From positions 445,916-509,915 of the forward strand of contig CABFPE010000158.1 of NCBI GenBank assembly GCA_900660155.1: a stretch of DNA of 64,000 nt, in the 5' to 3' direction. A model generated the notes under the pieces. The model ran no database searches and had not been told where the DNA came from. It saw nothing but the letters and a program-made list of their open reading frames with translations. Position numbers and translations under genes: made by a program. Positions 49,886-61,302 of this stretch are shown here, in pieces. This stretch comes from Hofstenia miamia (taxonomy: Eukaryota; Xenacoelomorpha; Acoela; Hofsteniidae). The first letter of the stretch is position 1. Every line of letters starts with the position of its first letter.

Positions 49886-52426
49886 GTATGCTCCAATTTC
49901 ATATTAGTTCATTCAACGTTGTTTTCAAACTCATGAGTTCAAAACACGCTATTTTCTATGAAACTAAGTTAGTTGGTTCTTTTATTATACATAAGTTTCA
50001 AAATTTGCGCATATATTATTAATAATATTTAAGCGAATTTACAAAAGTTCTACTGTACTAAAATTCAAATTTGTTCACACAACGCCATCTAACGATGATT
50101 TCCATTTAGAAAATTCATTGTCGTTTAATTTAGATACAACGGAATGCCGCGCAATTGTAACGATGATGAAATGTCATGGGGTAAAGGGGATGATTTGGAA
50201 AGCAAATATCTTTACGTCTGTCATGCAGAATTAAATGCAGTCCTTAACAAGATAGCTGCAGATATTTCAGACTCCACACTTTATGTCACAAGATTCCCAT
50301 GCAATGAGTGCACGAAGGTTATATTGAAATTTTATTTTGAAATTTTTTAAAAAACACTTCTTATAATAATTTATGCACGCAGCTGATTACACTTTTCCTT
50401 TTGATAGACATCTTATTTCTTTGTTAAGTACTAAACAAACATGTTGAGAATCCGTATCATTGCATATCGACTCAACATTTCTAGGCTTTGTATTCAATAC
50501 ATTGATTGGTTCATTTTGTCTTATTTTGGAAACGAATATAAAAAATATTTTCAAACAATGCTAGGATTCGATTTTCCTTTCCATTAGAGACGCACCTTTG
50601 ATTGAATCCATCAATGTATATTCTCACACATTAACCCTATGATAAACCACGCTTTTCCAAGTAAGTTGTTAATATGTCAAAGATATCTTTACCTTTTCTA
50701 ATTAGATGTATCTTTCGCAGCACGGAATTTGAGTTAGTATAGTGTTTTCATCAATGAATCTTAACTATTAGTTGAGAATCCTTTGTAATATGATTGTTTG
50801 AAAGAGGAATTTTGCTAAGTTCTTGTTAAACCTTGTTAATTTAAGATTAATAAATTCTACTACTTCACATGAACTAATTGTTTTTTCAGTCAGGCACTGC
50901 TTTATATAATATTTTACTTGGTTTGAAAATAATCATTATTTTTAATTTGAACGATCGGGTGACTACTAGTAAAATGTCTATTGATTATTTTTGGATCCAT
51001 GAATTCATTAGACAATGTTTGAACAGACAAAGCACATATCAAGGAAGCAGTTTTGGTCGACTTAAATCACTCGATTTACATCGTTGATTTGAATCGGATT
51101 AAAATCATGATTTAATTCAAAGCACATTATTGATTTAAATCAATTACACTAAGAGATAAAGAAAGTGTATTCTTGTTGATTTGAAGTCATTGGCCTGATA
51201 TTTGAATGAATTGGCAAGATCTGAAATGTTGTTTTGCATGTTTTTTAACTTCAGTTTATTTAAAATTAATTAAATTATTTTATTTAAAATATAGTATCAA
51301 GACGATTTATGATAATTACTACCTTGGAAGTTTGTCTGGGTAAAATTGCAATTTAGATAAAAAAATCCGATTAATAACAAAAATCCGATTTTTTAATTTA
51401 AATCGGTTTTTTCCCAACACTGCAATGAAGACTTCTGTGTATTTGGAATTCAATGAACCCAAGTTTCAAATATCTGAAATTGATTTAGAGCTTATAGTTG
51501 TTAATTTTCGAAGAATTACAGTTGTCACTATCACCTTTTCTCTTAAGAAACGTATCCATAATAAGGGTATCAAAAATAAACTATTGAACAAAAAATTCAA
51601 CAATATGCGATTACGATACTTAGCACATTTTTCACAAATTTTTGCAAGAATTGCTCGTTACTAACAGGATTGGCATGTTTTACACAAGACTTACTTAATC
51701 AACTGTTTTTTGCAATGTTTTTTAAATTTATTTAGAACTTTATGGAAAATTTAGAAAATAATTTTTGGGTTTCGTCCATTCTTACTTTCCTATCCGATTT
51801 TCCACCATAAAACCGTTACACTTGCGTTTGTTTACGTGCACGCTACGAAAAATAAATGTTGATCATAATTCAATATTTGCTACTATATGTATTTTTATTA
51901 AAATTTTAGTAACTCGAGGTGGACCCGTCTAAAAGCAAAAAAACATTGTTTTAAACGTTTAAAACGTTTTTTTGTGAAAAATACACTTTTTTGCCAACTC
52001 TGGTTACTCGTTTCAAAGAGGAAATATTAGATATCTAAAAGTTGTGTTTACCTGGTATATTGGGGTGTGTTTTTCATATATTTTCAGCATTAGCTCATTA
52101 TATTCTAGTATCAAATTGTAATAGTTTAATGGTAAATTGGCACATCAGTTCGGGGCTGCACGGTGTTTGGGATCCATGTATAACATATTCTAAATAGTTG
52201 CAAATTTATTGTGACAAAATTATTGGCGACAATGTATAGTTTGAAATCGAAAAATTTCTATCTTTAGGTTATTCTACAATCCAAGATTTCCAAAGTTATT
52301 TATCTTTACATAAAAAATGAAGATTCTGTTGCAACTCGAGCGTCTAAGTTGATGTTGGACAAAGCAAATGTTATTTATTTCAAATTTTCTAGTGACAAAC
52401 CGCCTTTTACTATAAATTTTAGTTAA
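49749..52426 (+). CDS. DCTD: Deoxycytidylate (dCMP) deaminase, complete three-exon gene
   Basis: Exons 49749-49885, 50134-50317 and 52268-52426 join in phase to a 159-residue protein. Zinc-dependent dCMP deaminase converts dCMP to dUMP, the substrate of thymidylate synthase, in the cytosol. Visible family marks are YLTWNEYFM (6-14), [17 protein letters not shown] (20-36), GIGYNGMP (44-51), the zinc/proton-shuttle motif HAE (76-78) and the zinc motif PCNEC (101-105). The length is slightly under the human enzyme (about 178), mainly from a shorter N-terminus and C-terminal tail. The start is the first ATG after an acceptor and matches the family just before the YLxWxEYF motif. Introns are 248 and 1950 bases; the second holds a hAT MITE. 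Codon use is AT-rich like the surroundings, with no sign of transfer. Confidence 0.95.
50134..50317 (+). CDS. DCTD: DCTD exon 2 (zinc-binding core)
   Basis: 184 bases from acceptor TTTAG|AT to donor ACGAAG|GTTATA (phase 0). It contains YNGMP, HAE and PCNEC, so all zinc ligands are here. The donor is weak beyond the GT. Reading on into the intron adds [10 protein letters not shown] and a stop. Confidence 0.95.
51048..51422. mobile_element. hAT-type MITE, family 3, inside DCTD intron 2
   Basis: This 375-bp element starts CAGTTTTGG and, on the minus strand, CAGTGTTGGGAAAAAACCG. It is flanked by CAAGGAAG / CAATGAAG, an 8-bp duplication with one mismatch. Repeated GATTTAAATC and AATCCGATT words near both ends are typical of hAT MITEs. 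No transposase is encoded. The spliced mRNA should not be affected. Confidence 0.8.
52268..52426 (+). CDS. DCTD: DCTD exon 3 (C-terminus)
   Basis: Acceptor TCTTTAG|GT, phase 0. Encodes 52 residues from [13 protein letters not shown] to FTINFS, then TAA. It aligns with human LIIQAGIKEVIF... and ends near the human DFDSI segment, which supports this exon despite weaker similarity. No canonical AATAAA was found shortly after the stop. Confidence 0.88.
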   Translation, partial: VILQSKISKVIYLYIKNEDSVATRASKLMLDKANVIYFKFSSDKPPFTINFS

Positions 52427-52789
52427 ATTTTTTATGCCATCTTGTGTACGTTTTATGAATGTGTTTTGTAATTTTTGTATGTATGAATTTTTGAAGCGAG
52501 AGATTATTGGATTTTCATTTGATTTGCAAATTGTAATAATTTTAAATAGTATATAAGAAATCATTTATAAACAATTTTACATATTTTATTTGAGCGTAAG
52601 CAAGGAGATTTTCATTCAGGCCATTCGTTCATAAAATTTGTCGAAGTTTTCTCAAATATTTCATCAAAAGATATTGACAACTTCTTTGCATTATTACCTT
52701 CTGCTATTCTGTTCAGTTTGTTTAAAAAAACACAATGATATTTCTGATTAGGTACGTTTCTTTAATAATATATAATTTCAATAACGTTA

Positions 52790-52985
52790 CAGATTTTTGA
52801 CAAACCATGTAATTTATCAGAATAGGTTATTGAAATCGATTTTGGACTATAACGATTTTTATGCAGCAAGTATTGGACATATCGCAACTTACTTCTATAA
52901 TGAAAAAACATATATTTTCACATGTGAATATATCACTATTGCAGTTTTGCTACAAGATGATATACCCACTCTGGGCTCATTGCAG
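52790..52985 (+). CDS. Candidate internal exon of an unidentified gene
   Basis: An open frame lies exactly between a plausible acceptor (ATAACGTTACAG|A) and a donor (TTGCAG|GTAGAT). It encodes about 65 residues with motifs such as LLKSILDYNDFYAASIGH and LLQDDIPTLGSLQ. A second open frame on the same strand just upstream (52572-52737, containing FIKFVEVFSNISSKDID) also reads like protein but ends in a stop and could not be joined. Neither is recognised. They could be a small downstream gene or a remnant. Confidence 0.25.
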
Positions 52986-53165
52986 GTAGATTGTAGTACA
53001 GTAGAAAAAATTTAATTGAATGCATTTTAATTACTAACTTTAGGTATTAAGTCTTACTAAAGGTAGAAAATTACATTTTGTAAAAATATGGTTCTTCAAG
53101 AATACATTCCTACATTTGATTTGGACAAAAAAGTTCCTTCAAATGCATTTTTCAATATATATATA

Positions 53166-53320
53166 CAGTAGTGGAAAAATTAATGGAATATTGTAAATAA
53201 AATAATAGTTATTATTTTCATATTACTTCAGCTATAAAAATACAAACTAATATTTGATATGACCACCATTTGCTTTAATAATGTCCTGAATACGCCTTGG
53301 CATTGAATTTAAAAACAAAA
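53166..53320 (-). mobile_element. Tc1-like transposon, 3' remnant
   Basis: The plus strand shows a TA followed by CAGTAGTGGAAAAATTAATG, a Tc1-type terminal repeat. About 80 bases inward, the minus strand ends an open frame with SMPRRIQDIIKANGGHIKY and a stop at 53247-53249. This is the characteristic C-terminal tail of Tc1 transposases. The similarity stops within about 25 codons and no second terminal repeat is found, so only the 3' end survives. The recognisable tail suggests moderate age. Confidence 0.85.
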
Positions 53321-56300
53321 ATGATATTTAAAAAAATTCGTTCAGTATTAGCGGGCCAGATTAAAAGTGAGACTACAGTTCGTGCCAGCTTCATTAGCTA
53401 ACAAAATTAGTTAATTACAACTGTAATACAACAGATCTGTTAACAGATTTTAAAATTTATTTATATAATTTGTCAGACCAATCTGATACAAAATTTGTTA
53501 AACAAATTATAAATATGGTCATCGTTGATATTCCTGACTGACAGTTACATTTGATGCTGGTTACAAAGATGGGAATACAGAGGTGCTAACATGGTGTTTC
53601 CTTTAGCGATTTTTAAGGTCAGCATGATCGGTATGTCAGAGAACCTGGCTTTTAACTGTATTATTGTGGCAATCGAAGTGCTGGGCAACGGTGTGTTTTG
53701 GCAGTACTAATCATGCCGTAAGTATGCTACAGTGAAATTGTTAACAATGGCGCAAGATTAGGGTTAGTGTTTTAAATTGCTGCATGCATGAATTTTCATG
53801 CATACACAACACATGCCTTTCGTCAAAGTAGAGCACCTCAATGACCGCTCAGCAATTATCACGTGGAAAGACCTTTTAAGATTGATACCACTTATTCATG
53901 CGCGAGTTAGCACATTTGTTACGGGGCCAAATTACTTTGTTTGGAAATTGCTTTCTTCAATGCACAGTTTTTTTGGATGAGTATACATTGTACATATCGA
54001 AAATTTATTTTAAGCATTTTTTTTTAAATAATGCAATAGAGCAGAAGTGATGACAGCGTAAATCAAATATTTTTTAAGAATATAATGAAGAACAACTGGC
54101 TTAAATATGAAAATATGCTAAATTGCAGAGCGGATTTTCACCATTATTAGTACAAAAGCTTATTTCAAATCACTATAAAATTGAATTAAGAATAATATTA
54201 ATATGCAGCTTTGGTAAACAGAACTGAGTAAATCTTTAAAAATTAGTTATTAATTCCTGTTTAGATGGAGGACCTCCTATTTAAGATAGACTATTCGACT
54301 CTTCATTTATGCCACTCACGGTTATTGCCTTCTATAAACAAGGATGTTGGAAATTCTAAATGTGAGAGTAGAAAGCAAATATTAAATAAATAGCACAATT
54401 TGGCTAATGGAGTTAAATACAATATTTCAACTTTGTCAGAGAATGAACACATTTGAATGTTAAATAAAAATAGAAATGATTAGGTACAGGGTGTCGGCAA
54501 ACGGCATTTCTAAACAAATATATCAATCTGAACCCTGCTATATGCTACTTTTAGGAAACTTATTTATATGGTACTGTGAAAATCACATTTACACTCATAA
54601 AAATGAGGTAACTCTTAGGGCATTTATGTGAAGAAATGGGATAAACGTACCTTACTAGGTGTTATCTCTTAACTGCAATTTGTAAATTGAGCAGATTTGG
54701 CAAGTTGTCCCATCTACCTTACAAACTTCATGCCCTTTTACACAATCACGTTTTCAGCTGTTATCCATATTGACCCAGTTCTAAATTTGAATTGCGTGCC
54801 CTAAAATGCGTTTTGCCTCATTTTATTACATTATCGTTTTTATTGATTTTTCTAAATCAATTTAATTCCCCGAAAATATTCCTTATGATAATCAAATTTA
54901 ATTTGCGAATTTGCCAAGCGTTTAAAAATAACATCAAACAGGCAACCTTGTATTGTAAAATTCCATCTCTGTACCCTTGGTTAGGTTAACTAAATTTAGC
55001 CTTAGTAGTGTAGATGTGTATTACTACATTTACATTGAATGGAACTGCTCGTATCACCAAATGAGTAATTACGGGAAAATGCAACCATGCATTTTATCAT
55101 AATTTACTATAATATACCCAACTTCTTTATAGTGTTTGAAATTATGTCGCATTGGTGATGAAGAGAAAATTTTGTGATAGCCGCAAATTGATTACAACAA
55201 CTTCATTATGTAGTACAAAATAAGAGTGCTTAAGTAGCTATTAATGATGTACAATTGGAAACTAGTATGTTCAGAAGTTGAATACAAGAACTTCAATACA
55301 TAATAATCCATTTTTGCAACGAAAAAATCAAATATAAGTAGTTCATTGATGGATTCCACTATTCAATTTGCGATATAAAAATTCTAATGTCTTCCAAAAA
55401 ACGTGAATGAATTTATTTTTCAAGTTTAGTAGAAATATTGCTAATATTTTTATTCATAAGGAAATTGAATTTGTTTCCTTCAATATGGCTGTCAGTTGAA
55501 ATTTTTTTTTGTGTATTGGATTTAAAATTTCAGCATTTCAATGAAATAGTAACTGAGTTAATGTAAATTATGTGCAGCTATCGATCTTGAAATTTATCCA
55601 ATAAAGTGCTAAGATATGTTTATTGAGTCAATATAAAGGTACTCTTTATCTGGTGTTTAACTGGAAATTTGCATTCTTCAAGGAGATAAATGAAAGAGAA
55701 TTCAAATTGTAATAAATTCACAGTTGCAACAGCCTATATTACTAATTGTTTTATCTGAATATAACAAATTCAAATTAATTTTCTCTTTCCTAAGCGATAA
55801 ATTTGTATCATATCTTGGCCGCTTTCAAAGCGAATTGAACGTTTATTTTGTCTAAAATTAAATAAAGAATGCATGATGAAACATTACTTTGAAAATGTGA
55901 ATTGATTTACATTTGAAAGATCGCCATCTTTCGAGTAAATCTTGAATTTAATATTGTAATCTAAACTTAAAAATATTTCAAGCAATAATTAATGAAGTTC
56001 TCAATCTTGCAATGATCTTCAATTTTATCGTGCACAGTTATAAATTAAAAAACACGCGAACTATTTTCTTTAAGAACAAGAAAATTCAATGAAATTATAT
56101 CTGAATAAAGTTGACTTTTATCTAAACGTATACATGTAATCATTTAGTATTTACTATAAATATAAAATAGATGTTAGGAAAGAGGAATCATAATTTATCT
56201 AGTTCCTGAAATCTATTTTTTAAATTTCGGTGCAAAGGTTAATGGTCGCGATATTCTATTTCTTGAAACCAACATGTTTCAAACGAAATACCGTCAAAAT

Positions 56301-56504
56301 TTTGCAAACGATAATCGCAAATTTGAAAGAAAGAATCTAATTATTAAATACTATTAATTAATGTATATTACCACCCTTCAAAAAATATATGAAAAACAAT
56401 ATTGATCAAATTGAAATTGACTTAGCGATTATTTACATTGAATATAAAGATATTGTCTTACCTTAGTGGAATAACAATTGCCATATTGACAATGAAAAAG
56501 ATGA
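53321..56504. other. Gene-free AT-rich stretch
   Basis: No exon is supported. A slightly more G+C-rich patch at 53560-53960 is open on the plus strand (53798-53980) but does not read as the missing Tc1 transposase on either strand. Near 54486 CAGGGTGTCGGCAAACGG resembles a transposon terminus without a partner. Confidence 0.4.
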
Positions 56505-56548
56505 CTCTGATAATGGCCTACTAAATTAATAGTAGGCCATGCTCTGAT
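56505..56548. repeat. Perfect 11-bp hairpin flanked by 7-bp direct repeats
   Basis: ATGGCCTACTA and its exact reverse complement TAGTAGGCCAT are separated by AATTAA. Outside them CTCTGAT occurs on both sides (56505-56511 and 56542-56548). The layout resembles a target duplication around a tiny palindromic insertion or a transposon footprint. Confidence 0.75.
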
Positions 56549-57309
56549 CCTATATTTATAGCTTATTATTTCAATTCTGTTAGCACCAAAATCCCTACTA
56601 TTCTAAACCATAGTTCTCGAGCAATTATTGACTATATAATGCATCTGAAATATCTCAACGCTTTGAGTTTCCATTTCACTCTACGAATTTCCATTCTCTG
56701 ATCATTACATCTTTCCACTTGCTTGCAAATACAATTCAACATAATAAAATTCGAAGTAATCTAAGATCAGCAACTGAACCGAATGCACTGATGGAATTGG
56801 AAATCTTTCTAAAATTATTTCAACTATAGTACAATTTTCATTCCCCTGAATGACGCATTATGTCAAATCAGAATAAGTCTAAACTTTAAATTAATTTAAA
56901 AAATTCAAACATGGAATTATTGATCATTGTTAAATTCTTATTCGCACTAAAAATGAAACATAAAATTCTATAATGTCACAAAAACCGAATTGAACTTTGT
57001 TCACAGTCTGGCAAATCCCAATGAGCGTCTGTTCAATGAAATTAGTATGATGAAAGACGAACAATCATTTATATATTTGGTTAATTATTTTGGACATAGC
57101 ATACATTTTTTGGAAAATGAAATCACTAGACGCATTGACTTTAATTAATGATTTGCAAATAATCATGAAATGATCTAAGTAATACCAGAATATCAACTTC
57201 AACAAATCCAGTAGAATGAAAAAACTGCCCACTTAATTCATATGCCTCTTAATTTAATCTTTCGCGAAAGCATTATAGCTAAGAATTACCAAGCTGCTTA
57301 AAAAAACAA

Positions 57310-58074
57310 ATATTACTCGAATTTACAAAAATAATGATACATGGCTCCCTGTCTTTCAACACATAGTGCATTTATCCAAGCTACAGAAAACTGACGAAAT
57401 ACTCTTTATGGTAAAAAAAAGTATGCTACTTTTGCATACGTAGTCTTCTCTAATTTTTTTGACTCTATCGACCACAATAATTTAATGAAAAAATCAAAAT
57501 ATTGGGATATTTGTGAAAACAGATTAATTGCACATTATATAAGCAACCGGCGACAATGGCTGAAACTGGTTGTTTATGGAAAAAAGTGTTTGACAAAGAG
57601 TCCAAGTGCAGAAGAAACTAATTTATTTTATGAAGACATTTCGTTAGGGTTTGCAATTCAAATTCTTATTGCCAGTTATTAAGCAATACATTTCAATGCA
57701 CAACTTCTACATTTGCTTTGAAAAAAACTCAATTTTGCATAAAGAATCCTTTTTCTACTTGCAATATGAGTAGAAAGACTAATCTAATTATTAATAATAC
57801 ATCCATCATGGCTATTGATGTATATAAATATTTATGAATAAGGATTAATTCAAAACGTTCACTGAGCACATTAAATCAACACGGAAAGTTGCTTCTCGTA
57901 TAAAAAGTGTTTACTACATCGCAGAGCATTTGCGTTTCAAAAAAATCATTCAAATTCTTCTCGCCTTTGTCACGAGCCCTTTCAATTATGTGAGTGTCCT
58001 ATTCACAACTGTGAAAACTTCAATAATTAAAAGCTTGAGTTACAACAAATGGACACTTAATGTTTGCAAATGAA
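57310..58074 (+). mobile_element. LINE (CR1/Jockey-type) reverse transcriptase fossil
   Basis: A frame open to 57682 reads FQHIVHLSKLQKTDEI, KKKYATFAYVVF, FFDSIDHNNLMKKSKYWDI and HYISNRRQWLKLVV. This is the order found in non-LTR reverse transcriptases (KKYAVGVFLDLSKAFDTVDH, then SYLSNRKQ). Further on, after frame changes, come KTNLIINNTSIMAIDVYKYL (57776-57835) and TFTEHIKSTRKVASRIKSVY (57854 onward to a stop at 58074), matching the YKYLGI..D..L.F..HI segment. The YxDD active-site region between them is missing, so this copy is dead. A less certain 5' part may reach back to about 57000. Confidence 0.8.
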
Positions 58075-59219
58075 ATTCTAGTAACACTAAAAAAGTATGT
58101 TTTTTAAACTTTGTAGCTTCTCACTAACACAGTCAAATCAATGTTCTTTCATTATCTTTCAAAATTTCCTGAATTTAATATCAATTTAAAGCACAACTCA
58201 TCTGCAAACATAGACACCTGTTATTAATTTTTTTGTAAATATTTTATACTTTTCTAAATGCAGTATTAGTGTGTAATTATTAAAATTCTTCTAGTGGGCT
58301 ACCTTAAATTATTTAAAAATCGATGTCTGCTTTTGATTTTGAAATGAAGGGCAAAAACTTTATTATCAAAAAGAGCAAGCCGAAATAGATATAAACACGA
58401 TAGAATGCTTACGATAGACTTGATTATCACGCTACAGTGCACACAAATATATTCAAATGATGTGAATGCAATAAAATTTATAAGCAATCTGCTGAAAAAT
58501 AAAATGTACAGTTTAAAATTTTACCTTTAGTATGTTATATTCTTCTGAAAATCATTTAGATTTCTCAATTTCTGTGTGTAGCCTTTACTATAACATACGA
58601 CGGTAATTAGAAGTTTATTGTACAATTTCAATTTAATTGTTATGTTTGCAATTTGAGTTCATTAAGTTAACTCAATATATTTCTAACAGATGTCAGTTAA
58701 TAAATAGAACATTTTTGTTTATCAGAACTTGTCAAACTCAATGCTGATTTCCACTTAGCAATCACTTAGAAACACCCTAAATTAATTTCTATTAACAACC
58801 GAATTGTTTTGCGACTTCATTACAAATCAAACATCCAAGTACTTGAGAACCAAAATGTTGCTTACCAATGAAAACTTCAATCGAATTTTGAATTGGTTGA
58901 TGTACTAAAACACTTCTTTCCGGTATTTAGTATGTCGGCTTCAAATGAAGTTAGTAATTTCAATCAATTGAATTTTATTAAGACGTTTTGATAATAAGGA
59001 AGTCGCATAAAGTGATTGCTGCTGACGTTGAAAGCGCTTAAAAAGTCATGTTTGAAAGATTATGTGAATACAAAAAGAAATTTCCATTACATCATTAAAA
59101 AATTTCGTTTTTTAACAAATATATATCTTCATGTTTTCTCATAGTTCATTTATTTATTCCCTTAATAATGTCTTAGAGAGGAATTCTTCAAAAAAATATT
59201 GCAATATTGATAAGAAAAC

Positions 59220-59259
<40 letters not shown>

Positions 59260-61068
59260 GAGTATACTCAAAATTTAGCACAAAGTTATTGGTTTTTTTC
59301 ACTAGAATGACCTGAATAAAGTCTTATTGCTTTTATCTGAAGCTAACACAAAGCTATAATTAGTGCAAAGAGGGAATCTAGCTGATTTTCAACGAGAACA
59401 AACTTTGCCAGACCAGTCCAATTTGGCCGGCCAGGAATTTCTGAAAAATACATGATGTGAGAATAAGTTGAGAAGAGTAATAATTTGAACCGTAATTTTT
59501 TCTTGAATTAGCAAGTGTGAATCGTGTTGTAACGAAATCGTACGAGCACTGTCATATTTACAATTAAAATTATTTTGTTCCAATAAGTTGCAACAAGGCT
59601 ACATATTCGATAATGATAATTTGTTATAAAAGGAGGCTTTAGAGATATTTGGCATCATAAATGCTAGACTACCTATTATCTTAGACAGTTTTACATAATA
59701 GGAATGCATGTATTTTGACGACAAGAAATATGCCCTATGTCTGGCAAAGATGGTTGATATCAACTCTATGAAGAGGCGAAATTTACTCTTTGTTTGTTCG
59801 CATTATATATATAAAAAAAATTATGACGCTTTCTATTTATACAACTACTTTGATAAAACTGCATTACGGGAATTCTCAGGGAGCAACTGCATTATTTTCA
59901 TTTTTTTAGGCAAGACTTTAACGTATTAGAATCACACCCTAAACTGCAAAAAGTGTCTTATAAAAATTCTTTTTTGTTTGAAAGAAGTTGCGTAGACAAG
60001 TCAATAAGTGATCAACAATAACATAAATATTCTTTCTAGTATTTCAATTTTTCATAAAAATAAGTCTACTATAACGCGGTTTTTTGAAAATAGAATCAAC
60101 TACATGCAAGAGTCCTTAAAATATTATTAAACAGGAAATTTTCAATTACATTAATTAAAGATTTACAATTAAGTAATTTACAGACTCTGGTTTCAAATTA
60201 AGGAAGTTTGTACCAAATGGATTTAGATATTTGCGCGACTATGTTCTCACAAATTTCAAAGTATTCTATTTGTACAACCTTCCTCACCACACAAAAATAC
60301 GCAACGTCTGGAAATATTAGATAAAAAAGTTGTATTGAAATTACGATATTTTTACTACCGTATCGATTAACTGGAGGTCAGTCTACCGCTTTCAAAAATA
60401 GATCAATTCAGTAAAATCACAGAGACGTTACGGTTTATCTCCAGAAGACGTGTGACGTAGGAATTCTTTAAAATAGATACTTCACTAACTTTACTCCTAA
60501 ATGCCAGCATTTTTTCAAATACCAAGTCTCAGGTCATATCCGGCAATTAGTACGAAGAACAATTTCTTGATCAGCTCTTTCATCAATCTGCTTACAAAGA
60601 CTAACTTTATGATGTCAATTGCTTTGAAGAGTTCTAATTTAAAACCTAAATTTTATTGTTCCAATCGCAAAAATAATCCATGACGTAAACGTTTTCTTGA
60701 CTTAATTTACTCAATTCCCATACATCTATTTAAAGCCGATATCTCCTAAGCATTATTAATATAAGAAAATGGTCATTGCCTATCTATAGATGGGTCCGAA
60801 AATCGCGATAGGAAGCTGCAACTATGAATCGGAAATTGCTAAGCAAAATAACGTTGAAAAAATTGCATATTAACTATAACAACAATTTTTGTTTTGAGAA
60901 ACATTGTAAAGATTTATACATGAATATGTCTATATGCCGTAGAAATCGCTTAATTCGTTATAACTCCTTAATTTACCAAACTTGTTAATTGGGTACTTTT
61001 CAATAAATTTGATATCTTAGTTAACTGCAAGTGTTGCAATGTCCCAAGATTTGACTCGTAACATCCGA
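58075..61068. other. Gene-free AT-rich stretch
   Basis: Short open frames on both strands (58299-58487, 59389-59583, 59708-59929, 60501-60683) are unrecognised. A (TATC)n microsatellite lies at 59221-59259. Confidence 0.45.
59221..59259. repeat. (TATC)n tetranucleotide repeat, about 10 units
   Basis: Uninterrupted TCTA/TATC repeat. Confidence 0.95.
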
Positions 61069-61076
61069 GCGTCTAC

Positions 61077-61292
61077 TAGAGCAACATCGATTACCCGATT
61101 AAACCCGACCCGATTTCAAGTTTCGAGCCTGGTCGGATTCGGGTATCGAATCGTCGGTACGAGCCGGGTCTTGTCGGATTCGAGTATGAGAAGACAGATC
61201 TAAAACGTTAAATAAAACCTTATCCGGTACAGTCGATTCAGGCAGTGAATATTCTGATGGAGTTGGTTCGGGTCTATGCTAAACGCATATTG
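61077..61292 (-). mobile_element. hAT-type MITE, family 1, copy B (inverted)
   Basis: This non-coding element has the same ends as 7423-7771, in the opposite orientation. The left end starts TAGAGCAACATCG with ACCCGATTAAACCC. The right end, on the minus strand, reads CAATATGCGTTTAGCATAG. It is flanked by a perfect direct repeat GCGTCTAC (61069-61076 and 61293-61300; the match extends two more bases, TA), which fits an 8-bp hAT duplication. At 216 bp it is shorter than copy A, through internal loss and loss of the outermost bases of one end. Confidence 0.8.
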
Positions 61293-61302
61293 GCGTCTAC
61301 TA

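Noticed and set aside
52274-52564. 96-codon minus-strand open frame
   Set aside because: It is the shadow of DCTD exon 3 on the opposite strand.
53798-53980. Plus-strand open frame near the Tc1 remnant, considered as transposase
   Set aside because: Neither strand shows Tc1 helix-turn-helix or DDE motifs there.
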